Translations under genes and position numbers: made by a program
The notes under the pieces: model-generated
Database searches by the model: none
What the model saw: the letters and a program-made list of their open reading frames with translations, nothing else
Told to the model about the DNA's origin: nothing
From: CAVQBL01 sp963710715
Lineage (GTDB): Bacteria > Pseudomonadota > Gammaproteobacteria > DSM-16500
Direction of reading: 5' to 3'
NCBI GenBank assembly: GCA_963710715.1
Contig: CAVQBL010000016.1
Location: forward strand, 570,272 to 634,271
Length of the DNA stretch: 64,000 nucleotides
Part shown: positions 1-8,878 of the stretch, piece by piece
Position numbering within the stretch: the first letter of the stretch is position 1
Layout of the letters: every line of letters starts with the position of its first letter

Positions 1-2633
1 CCAGATTTTTCCAAAATGCATCCAAGTCCGGTGAGCCAGGAAATACACCACTCATCCCAATAATCGCTATATCTTCTTCTCTTCTTTCTGCTGGCAATTC
101 AGCAGCTTTTTTTACGTAACGTTGTCTCGATTTCGGTATCACTTTTGCTGTTTCAGAAACGATATCTTTGGCAACTGTTTTCACCACAGAATGATGAGCT
201 AACATTGCTTCTCTATGTTCATTCACTAAATACGTGGCAAAACTTCTTAATGTTTGATGTTCAAACAAAATCGCCGGCGTTAATTCTAAGCCATAATACG
301 CATTGATTTCATCGGCAAACAGGGTCAAACTAATGGAATCAGCTCCATACTCACTCAACTCTGTCTCCGCATCTAAATTTTGAATTTTCAATAATTCAGA
401 AATTATTTTCACTGCTTGTGTTTGTACTTTTTCTAATAGCAATCCTTCATCACTTGATATAATGGGTTCCGATACTGGCTGGCCAGCATGGATTTGCGCT
501 TTTTCTTCGCTTCCTTCTTTGCGTAAAACACGAGCGGTAAAATCTTTGATGACCACTTTTACTTTTCCACTTTCATCCGCCATTTGAATTTGAAACTTTG
601 GCAGGCTCACATACACATAACAAGTCGAGGGTAACGTCCCAAAAATCTCAATTTCACCAAGACTAAACGGCAGAGACAACGCATGCTCTTCTTGCATGAA
701 TCCTACGGTAGCTTGCAGTGCCCCATCGAGCAAGCTGGGATGTAACACAAACGCTTCTTTTCCTGATTCCAAATGCGCAGGCAATTGTATCTTTGCTAGT
801 ACTTCACGTTCATTGCTTGAAAGCGACTGAATCACTTGAAAACCAGACCCATATTCCAGTCCCATCGAGCGATAGTAAGTATAAATATCTTCGCGATTTT
901 GCTGCTGTAGACAACGTGCTTTAATTAAACCAAGAGCTAGCGCTTGCGGTTCAACAGGGGAGGCGACAGTCAGGATTTTTCCCTGTGCATGTACTTGCGG
1001 TTCACTTTCATTTACAGCAGTGGTCACTTCAAAAGCCACACCGCTTTCTTCTGGATAAAGACTCATGGTCACTGTTTGCGGCTCAGTTCCCATCACAATG
1101 GGGCGTTCCCAAATAATATTGCGTAATCGCACCACATGTTCATCGGGCATTGCGAGCATGCCTGCTGCTCTTGCCATTTCAATATAGGCAGCCCCAGGCA
1201 AAACGGCTTTTCCTTTGACATGATGGTCCGCCAGATAAAACTCATTCCCTGTTAATACTTTGGTAAAAATTTCGGCGGATAAAGTCGAGACATTCTTATC
1301 TAGCAAGGGATGTAAAGCAGCTTCACTGCTCACAGTAACATGGGGTATCGTCGCAGGTATCCAATAGCGTTCCTTGCCAAAAGGATAAGTGGGCAACGGT
1401 ATTTTCTGTTTCGATTCATTTTGATGTAATAAATCCCAATTTAACTCATATCCTTTAACATATAAATTGGCCAAAGCACGTAAATTTTTCTTATAGCGGA
1501 CTGCATCTTGATTACCTACTGCTTTTAATTCATCTATCGTGCTTTCTAGTACTTTTTCATAAATTCCCGCATCGTCTAATGCTTTGTTTTCCACGCTCCC
1601 AATAAAATAATTTTGATTCTTCCTTTTTTGTTGTGCTTCTTTCAGTAACTCGTTCAAATTTTCAATCGAATCCGCGACTATGGCCACACGATAGGTAAAA
1701 TGACCACGCCCAGAGTTTAGTGTGTAAGCAATAGCAGATATTGGAATTGACAAATGATCTTTTTGGCTTAGCCAATTTGATAAAATTTGCATACGTTCAC
1801 TCAATGCATGGTCTGTCTTTGCAGATAAAACCAAAAGGTAAGAGGGCTTTAAACGGTTTTCTCTGTTGGCTCGTTCGGGTGCTTCCTCGATCACCACATG
1901 CGCATTGGCTCCACCAAACCCAAATGAACTCACGCCTGCACGATAAGGAATTTCTCTGCCTTCATTGTCTTTTAGTCGTTCCCAACCTTGGGTTTTCTCA
2001 ACTAGATAGAATGGACTGTCTTTTATTTCAATATACGGATTCAATTCTTTAAAATTCACCAGACCAGGTAATTTCTTATGCTGCATCGCGAGCAATACTT
2101 TAATTACACCTGCAATTCCAGCTGCAGCTTCTAAATGCCCTATGTTGGTCTTCACTGTTCCCAATCCGCAATACGCTGTCGTTTGCTTTGGGTTAGCTTC
2201 CTTCGTTCTCAATTCCTCAAACGCTTTCTTTAATCCGTTGACTTCAATTGGGTCGCCTAACGATGTGCCCGTTCCATGCGCTTCAATATAGCTAATGGTT
2301 TCTACATCGATGTGTGCATGTTCACAAGCAGTGATAATGACATCTGCCTGCGCATTCGGATTGGGTACTGTCAGCGAACTTACATGACCGCCGTGATTAA
2401 CCGCACTGCCTTTAATCACACCATAAATCGTATCGTCGTCTCTCAACGCTTTGCTAAGGGGCTTTAATATAATTGCACCAGCGCCTTCTCCTCGGACATA
2501 ACCATTGGCTGATTTATCAAACGTTTTACACCGACCATCTTCACTTAACATGCCTGCTTTAGTAAAAGACAGATACAGAGTTGGAGTTAATAAAGCATTC
2601 ACACCACCCGCAATAGCAATGTCACAATCCCCA
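1..2633 (-). CDS. Trans-AT polyketide synthase, part: KS4 C-terminal half - DH - ACP - start of KS5 (runs off the window)
   Basis: One open minus-strand frame crosses this stretch and leaves the window. It starts inside ketosynthase 4, just after the active-site Cys encoded near 2690, and continues a frame broken near 2656 by one extra base. The KS half carries both catalytic His motifs, EAHGTGTSLGDPIE (about 2240-2290) and NIGHLEAAAGI (about 2110-2140). A post-KS linker follows, then a product-template-like dehydratase (about 590-1330) with HxxxGxxxxP (HHVKGKAVLPG) and DxxxQ (LLDGALQ), then an ACP (about 240-470) with the phosphopantetheine Ser in GADSIS, then the first KS5 residues (IAIIGMSGVFPG). 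No acyltransferase or ketoreductase is present, which fits a trans-AT module. Bases 1-510 nearly repeat 3107-3616, and the DH nearly repeats that at 8040-8870. Confidence 0.85.
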
Positions 2634-3644
2634 TCACGAATTGCTTTCACAGCATTGATGAATCGCAACCAGTGAACTGGAACAAGCGGTATCAATTGCT
2701 TCGCTCGGTCCGTGCAAATTAAGTAAATAGGAAACACGGTTGCTTAACACGCTATGTGTATTACCTGTCGGGGTATACGCTGAGTCTTCATGTATCTGTT
2801 GCAAAAGCTCTGTATAATCACTACTTGAAACGCCGACAAACAAGCCGGTTTTTGCTTTTGCTAACACCTCTGGGGTATAACCCGCATCTTCTACTGCTTT
2901 CCATACCGCTTCTAAAAATAAGCGTTGTTGCGGGTCCATCAATTCAGCTTCACGAGGAGAGATTGCAAAAAAACCTGCATCAAATTGATCGATGCCATCA
3001 ATAAACCCACCCCATTTCACTTTTGTCTGATGCTCTCCTTCTCCATAATACGCATGCCAATCCCAGCGTGACGCTGGTATTTCACTGATTAAATCTTTTT
3101 GCTCTTCCAGATTTTTCCAAAATGCATCCAAGTCCGGTGAGCCAGGAAATACACCACTCATCCCAATAATCGCTATATCTTCTTCTCTTCTTTCTGCTGG
3201 CAATTCAGCAGCTTTTTTTACGTAACGTTGTCTCGATTTCGGTATCACTTCTGCTGTTTCAGAAACGATATCTTTGGCAACTGTTTTCACCACAGAATGA
3301 TGGGCTAACATTGCTTCTCTATGTTCATTCACTAAATACGTGGCAAAACTTCTTAATGTTTGATGTTCAAACAAAATCGCCGGCGTTAATTCTAAGCCAT
3401 AATACGCATTGATTTCATCGGCAAACAGGGTCAAACTAATGGAATCAGCTCCATACTCACTCAACTCTGTCTCCGCATCTAAATTTTGAATTTTCAATAA
3501 TTCAGAAATTATTTTCACTGCTTGTGTTTGTACTTTTTCTAATAGCAATCCTTCATCACTTGATATAATGGGTTCCGATACTGGCTGGCCAGCATGGATT
3601 TGCGTTTTTTCTTCACCGCCTTCTTCGCGGAAAGCACGCACCAT
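2634..3644 (-). CDS. Polyketide synthase fragment: ACP - KS4 N-terminal half
   Basis: This 336-codon open frame begins inside the DH-ACP linker, so its first Met is not a natural start. It holds an ACP with LSEYGADSIS (Ser carries the phosphopantetheine arm) and the N-terminal half of ketosynthase 4, from DIAIIGMSGVFPGSPDL through MDPQQRLFLEAVW to the active-site Cys in DTACSSSLVAIH. After VAIHQ the frame runs into CCESNS and stops; a single extra T near 2656 separates it from the continuing KS frame (expected HQAVKAIRDGDCD). With that base removed, this piece and the next downstream one form one module of the same megasynthase. Confidence 0.85.
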   Translation of the reverse strand: MVRAFREEGGEEKTQIHAGQPVSEPIISSDEGLLLEKVQTQAVKIISELLKIQNLDAETELSEYGADSISLTLFADEINAYYGLELTPAILFEHQTLRSFATYLVNEHREAMLAHHSVVKTVAKDIVSETAEVIPKSRQRYVKKAAELPAERREEDIAIIGMSGVFPGSPDLDAFWKNLEEQKDLISEIPASRWDWHAYYGEGEHQTKVKWGGFIDGIDQFDAGFFAISPREAELMDPQQRLFLEAVWKAVEDAGYTPEVLAKAKTGLFVGVSSSDYTELLQQIHEDSAYTPTGNTHSVLSNRVSYLLNLHGPSEAIDTACSSSLVAIHQCCESNS

Positions 3645-4482
3645 AAAATCTTTAATTGCTACCCATACTTTACCGCTTTCATCTGCAATTTGAATTTGAA
3701 ATTTCGTCAGCCCTGCCGTTTCGCCAGACCCAATTCACATACACGTAACACGTTGAAGGTAACGTACCCAAAATCTCAATCTCGCCCATACTAAAAGGCA
3801 GCGCCAAAGCAGGGTCTTCATGCATCAGCCCCACGATTGACTGCAAAGCACCATCCAAAAGACTGGGGTGGAACAAGTCATCTCTTATTATTAATTTGTA
3901 AATGTTACGGTAATCGAATCTCAGCGATCGCTTCGCGATCGTTACTGGAAACAGATTCAATCACTCAGAAACTTCGGCCATTTCAAGTCCCATGGAGTGA
4001 TAATAGGTATAAATATCTTTACGGCTTTGATGATTGAGACAACGACTCTTCAGCAATTATTCTTGCGGATGCCCGAGCGCGGGAAGTTCAATGGGTGATG
4101 CAGCATACAGAATTTTTCCCTGCGCATGCACTTGCGGTTCACTGTCGTTTACAACCGTGGCGACTTCAAAGCCAGACTCACTTCTGGGATCCAGGCCGAT
4201 TGTAACTCTTTCCAGATACACTTTCCATCACGAGAGGGCGTGTCCAGATAATATTCCGTAACCCTACAACGTATTCATCCGGCATCGCAGCATACCGGCA
4301 GCTCTTGCCATTTCAATATAAGCAGCTCCAGGCAAAACGGCTTTTCCTTTGACACCGGATGATGCGCCAGATAAAATTCATTACCCGTGAGTATTTTCGT
4401 CAAAAACTTCGGCTGATAAAGTGATAGTTGCTATCCCGCAACGGATGTAAAGCAGCCTCGCTGCTCACTGTTACACGAGGTG
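3645..4482 (-). pseudogene. Polyketide synthase, DH domain of module 3, broken by indels
   Basis: Translations in alternating minus-strand frames recover a dehydratase parallel to those at 590-1330 and 8040-8870. The clearest open piece (3679-3960) contains the DxxxQ motif within FHPSLLDGALQ. The N-terminal half (about 4260-4450) still shows the KAVLPGAAYIEMARAAG block. Compared with the intact copies there are several one- or two-base gains and losses, so no long frame survives. Either the domain is decaying or this stretch is poorly resolved sequence. The divergence from its paralogues also includes many substitutions, so it is a real separate copy. Confidence 0.7.
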
Positions 4483-6330
4483 CTATCGCTGCCGGCACCC
4501 AATAACGTTCCTTAGCAAAAGGATACGTAGGCAACGGTATTTTCTGTTTCGATTCGTTTTGATGTAATAAATCCCAGCTGTTAAATCATATCCTTTAATA
4601 TATAAATTGGCCAAAGCACGTAAATTTTTCTTATAGCGGACCACATCTTGTGGCCGCTCGCAGTTTTTAAATTCATCTATCGTGCCTTCCAATACTTTTT
4701 CGTCGATTCCCGCATCATCTAGTGCTTTGTTTTCCACGTTCCCAATAAAATAATTTTGATTTTTTATTTTTTGCTGTGCTTCTTTCAATAATTCTTGCAA
4801 ACTTCCAATCGAATCTGCTGACCACAGCCAGACGATGAGGAAAATGACTGCGCCCAGCGTTTAATGTATAGGCAATAGCAGATAATGGAATTGATAAATG
4901 ATTTTTTTGGCTTAGCCAATTTGATAACGCTTGTATACATTCTGTCAATGCGTGGTCCGTCTTTTGCAGATAAGGCTACAAGATATGAGGGCTTTACATA
5001 GTTTTCTCTGCTGACTTGTGCCGGCGCTTCTTCCATCACCAATGCGCATTCGCACCGCCAAATCCAAAGGAACTGACGCCTGCCCGCCGTGGAATTTCTC
5101 TGCCTTCCTGATCTTTTAATCGCTCCCAACTTGGTTTTCTCAACAATATAAAATGGCGTATCTTTAATTTCGATATAAGGATTTAACTCTTTAAAATGCA
5201 CCGGGCCAGGTAATTTGCCATGCTGCATTGCCAATAATACTTTAATCACGCCAGCAATCCCTGCCGCTGCTTCTAGGTGTCCAATGTTGGTTTTGACTGT
5301 GCCTAATCCACAATAGCAGGAATTTGCTTAGTTACCTTCTTTTTCTTAATTCCTCAAATGCTTTCTTTAAGCCACTCATTTCGACCGGATCACCCAACGA
5401 TGTCCCCGTTCCATGCGCTTCAATATAACTCATGGTATCAACATCCATTGGGCACGTTCACAAGCGGTGACAATCACGTCTGCTTGCGCATTCGGATTAG
5501 GCACCGTCAACGAACTCACATGGCCACCATGATTAACAGCACTGCCTTTAATCACACCATAAATCGTATCACATCTCGTAATGCTTTACTAAGTGGCTTT
5601 AATAAAATCGCTCCTACGCCTTCCCCTCGCACATAACCATTTGCTGATTTATCAAATGTCTTGCAGTGTCCATCTTCACATAACATGCCTGCGTTCTAAA
5701 AGCAAGATAAGGTGGGCGTTAGCAAGGCATTGACACCACCTGCTAAAGCCAGTTCGCAATCACCATCTTGGATAGCTTTGACGGCTTATGAATCGCTACT
5801 AATGAACTGGAACAGGCGGTATCGATTGCTACACTGGGCCCACTTAAATTCAATAGATAGGAAACACGATTCCTAATACACTATGCGCGTTGCCTGTTGA
5901 TACATAGGCTGAGGCTTCGTTATCTGTTGTAACATTTCATCATAATCGTGGTTGAAACCCCAGCAAACAATCCTGTTTTAAGGAGGATAAATCCTCTGCG
6001 TATAACCTGCATCTTCCATCGCCTTCCATACCGCTTCTAAAAATAAACGTTGCTGTGGATCCATCAATTCTGCTTCACGCGGTGAAATACCAAAAAATCC
6101 TGCATCAAATTTATCGATACTTCAATAAACCCGCCCCATTTCACTCTGGTTTTATTATCAGCCGTATCCCCATAAACTTTTCCCAATCCCAACGATCTTT
6201 GGGAATTTCTGTAATTAAATCTTTTGGCTCTTAAATTTTTCCAAAAGACCTCCAAATCAGGCGATCCAGGAAATTTACCACTCATGCCTATAATGGCAAT
6301 ATCTGCATGGTTATCCGTTGCTGCCGATAC
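4483..6330 (-). pseudogene. Polyketide synthase, ketosynthase 3 and post-KS linker, broken by many indels
   Basis: Frame-hopping translation gives a complete ketosynthase closely related to KS4: the N-terminal MSGKFPGSPDLEVFWKNL (6285 downward), WGGFIE, MDPQQRLFLEAVW, the region around the active Cys near 5830, GHLEAAAGIAGVIKVLLAM near 5240, and the linker with LANLYIKGYDLTAGIYY (ORF 4483-4800). Against KS4, one- or two-base deletions appear about every 60-100 bases, e.g. in the segments matching ITTNAHV, the HGTGT block and the DTACSS block. No acyltransferase follows. Such regular short indels look more like an uncorrected long-read patch than ordinary gene decay, but sequence alone cannot decide. 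Confidence 0.75.
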
Positions 6331-6492
6331 GGAGTTTTTGTTAGTGATGTTGTCTCGATTTCGGTATCACTTTTGCTGTTCAGAAACGATATCTTGGCTG
6401 AGTCGTTTTTTCTCAACACCGTGCCATGACGGGCAACATTGCTTCTCTATTAAAAACTAATATGTTCGGCAAAGCTCGATAAGGTTTTATAC

Positions 6493-6738
6493 TCAAATAA
6501 TATCGTGGGTTAACTCTAATTGATAATAGCGATTTACTTGATTAATTAAATCGGTAAAACTAATTGAATCAAAACCGTATTCGCTAAGATCGGTATCCGT
6601 ATCCAACTCCCTTGCCTCTAGTTTTAGCACTTGCGACACCAGGGTTAAGAGCTGCTCTTTGACTTTCTCTAGTAAAAATTCTTCATCACTGGTTTCTTTG
6701 ACCGGCACAAGGTTGAGCTGGTATCGGCGGACAACCAA
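6493..6738 (-). CDS. Polyketide synthase, ACP domain of the KR-containing module
   Basis: This open piece contains an acyl carrier protein domain: LLEKVKEQLLTLVSQVL, then LSEYGFDSISFTDLINQVN with the Ser that would carry phosphopantetheine, then a C-terminal helix beginning YQLELTHDII. The frame breaks just after it; the helix continues in another frame toward the KS3 N-terminus near 6350. It is an internal domain of the megasynthase and not a free ACP: a KR lies upstream and a KS downstream on the same strand. Confidence 0.75.
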   Translation of the reverse strand: MVVRRYQLNLVPVKETSDEEFLLEKVKEQLLTLVSQVLKLEARELDTDTDLSEYGFDSISFTDLINQVNRYYQLELTHDII

Positions 6739-7500
6739 GGTGTTTATTTATTTTCTTGCGTCCTGCTATCACTATCTGCTGTGCACCTTCTTTAATCAGC
6801 GCAGTCATAAATGCTTTCACTCCCTCTTCTGTACTAAGCGGTTTGCCTCCAGTATTTGTTCCAACCCTGCTGGGAAGCAGCATCGATATGCATGCCGCCT
6901 TCTGCCCACAGCGGCCAGTTAATATCATGTCCTGCCTTGCCGCTTTTGCTCTCTCCGTAATGTTTCCCGCCATTCGGCATAAGCATCCATGAAACCATTC
7001 GCATACGCATAATCGCTTTGACCGAGATTGCCGGAGACTGATGCAACCGAGGAAAATAAAATGAAAAAATCTAACGGCTCTTCTTTTGTCACTTAATCCA
7101 AATATTGCGTGCCGGCTATCTTAGGCGCTAATACCGCCTCACTTTCTTCTGGGTTCTTTTTTAAGATGAACGCATCACGAACACACCCGCACTATGGATA
7201 ATGCCTTGTAAGAATCCATAGCGGGCCTTGATTTTTTTTAGTACCGCTTCAATGTCTGTACGTTTCGTCACATCACCACGCAGATAAATCACCTCTGCAC
7301 CTTGCTTTTCTAATTCAGCTAATAGGGTTTGGTGTGCCGCTTTTAATTCAGACCGTCCTAATAATATGAGTTTTGCCTGGTATTGTTTCGCTAGATAGCG
7401 TGCAAAAATAAGTCCTAATCCACCAGCCCTGCCCGTAATCAAATAAATGCCGGCTTTTTTTGAGTAAAATATTATACTCTATTTTTTTGGCGGAATATTT
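6739..7500 (-). pseudogene. Polyketide synthase, ketoreductase catalytic domain, frameshifted
   Basis: The first half is open at 7161-7442 and shows a Rossmann NADPH-binding fold: LITGRAGGLGLIFARYLA, LILLGRSEL, GDVTKRTDIEAVL and IIHSAGV. After frame changes near 7160 and 7095 the catalytic part appears: FFILFSSVASVSGNLGQ with the Ser, SDYAYANGFMDAYA with the Tyr and Asn, then NWPLWAEGGMHIDAASQQGW. The KR would reduce the beta-keto group in module 2. The break between this domain and its N-terminal structural half (in 7514-8785) lies in runs of A/T around 7450-7510, typical homopolymer positions. It is the only KR domain seen in the window's PKS. Confidence 0.75.
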
Positions 7501-7513
7501 TTTTTGGTAGGTT

Positions 7514-8785
7514 TTATAATCCAACGTTTATTTTCTTTATCATAACTAACTTCAATTTCTCTATGGGTGAAAGTTGAAGATAAAAGCGTTGTGATGCCTT
7601 TTTCTTTAAAATGGGAAGGGTAATCACTCGATACTTGAGATTAGGATGTTCTAAGCGCACTGTTTTGGCAAAAGCAGCTAACGATTGCGTAAATAGCGAT
7701 TCTCTTTCATTCACACAACACACTTGAATCTCGTCTTTTAGCGGCTCTTGACTCAGCGCCTGGGCTAAGTAAAAAAGCGGGTACAATATCTCGGCCCCAA
7801 CTTTTTCTTCTTCTGACGGATGCCGATAAATAATATACCTTGGTAAACCTTTTTCTTCTTTTAAGCGCTGAACCTGCGTGACATCGTTTTCAGCGCTTAG
7901 GAGTATAGGAAGAATCGATTCTGCGGGAAACTGCTTGCGTAGCTCATCCACTAGACCGCTTTCTTCATCAAAAACCCAGATGGGCCCTTTGAGTGCAACC
8001 GATTCATTGGTTATTGGTTTGCATTCCCATGCCGGGTGATAAGCATAAACTTGCGCTTTTTCTTCGCTTCCTTCCTCGCGGAAAACACGAACAGTAAAAT
8101 CTTTGATAACCACTTTTACTTTTCCGCTTTCATCCACCATTTGAATTTGAAATTTCTTCAGGTCCGCTTTTTCCTTGTCAGCAAGCAAGCTCGCATACAC
8201 ATAACAAGTCGAGGGTAACGTCCCAAAAATCTCAATTTCGCCAAGACTAAACGGCAGAGACAACGCATGCTCTTCTTGCATGAATCCTATGATCACTTGC
8301 AGTGCTCCATCGAGCAAGCTGGGATGTAACACAAATGCTTCTTTTCCTGATTCCAAATGCGCAGGCAATTGTATCTTTGCTAGTACTTCACGTTCATTGC
8401 TTGAAAGTGACTGAATCACTTGAAAACCAGGCCCGTATTCCAGTCCCATCGAGCGATAGTAAGTATAAATATCTTCACGATTTTGATGCTGTAGACAACG
8501 TGCTTTAATTAAACCAAGAGCTAGCGCTTGCGGTTCAACAGGGGGGGCGACAGTCAGGATTTTTCCCTGCGCATGTACTTGCAGTTCATTCTCATTTACA
8601 GCAGTGGTTACTTCAAAGGTCACGCCGTTTTCTTCTGGATAAAGACTCATGGTCACTGTTTGCGGCTCAGTTCCCATCACAATGGGGCGTTCCCAAATAA
8701 TATTACGTAATCGCACCACATGTTCATCGGGCATTGCGAGCATGCCTGCTGCTCTTGCCATTTCAATATAGGCAGCCCCAGGCAA
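7514..8785 (-). CDS. Polyketide synthase fragment: DH of module 2 and structural half of the KR
   Basis: This 423-codon open frame starts within the DH domain at the Leu codon of VLPGAAYIEMARAAG, so the listed start is not natural; the catalytic His segment lies just upstream in frame. DxxxQ is present in HPSLLDGALQVIIGF, so the dehydratase looks catalytically complete. From about 8040 the chain continues as the KR structural subdomain (YAYHPAWECKPI, then ESILPILLSAEN and LEHPNLKYRVITLP). It ends in an A-rich stretch where the frame is lost before the catalytic KR. The order DH-KR-ACP after KS2 gives a fully reducing-to-alkene module. The DH half is nearly identical to the copy at 590-1330. 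Confidence 0.8.
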   Translation of the reverse strand: MPGAAYIEMARAAGMLAMPDEHVVRLRNIIWERPIVMGTEPQTVTMSLYPEENGVTFEVTTAVNENELQVHAQGKILTVAPPVEPQALALGLIKARCLQHQNREDIYTYYRSMGLEYGPGFQVIQSLSSNEREVLAKIQLPAHLESGKEAFVLHPSLLDGALQVIIGFMQEEHALSLPFSLGEIEIFGTLPSTCYVYASLLADKEKADLKKFQIQMVDESGKVKVVIKDFTVRVFREEGSEEKAQVYAYHPAWECKPITNESVALKGPIWVFDEESGLVDELRKQFPAESILPILLSAENDVTQVQRLKEEKGLPRYIIYRHPSEEEKVGAEILYPLFYLAQALSQEPLKDEIQVCCVNERESLFTQSLAAFAKTVRLEHPNLKYRVITLPILKKKASQRFYLQLSPIEKLKLVMIKKINVGL

Positions 8786-8878
8786 AACGGCTTTTCCTTT
8801 GACATGATGGTCCGCCAGATAAAACTCATTCCCTGTTAATACTTTGGTAAAAATTTCGGCGAATAAGTCGAGACATTC

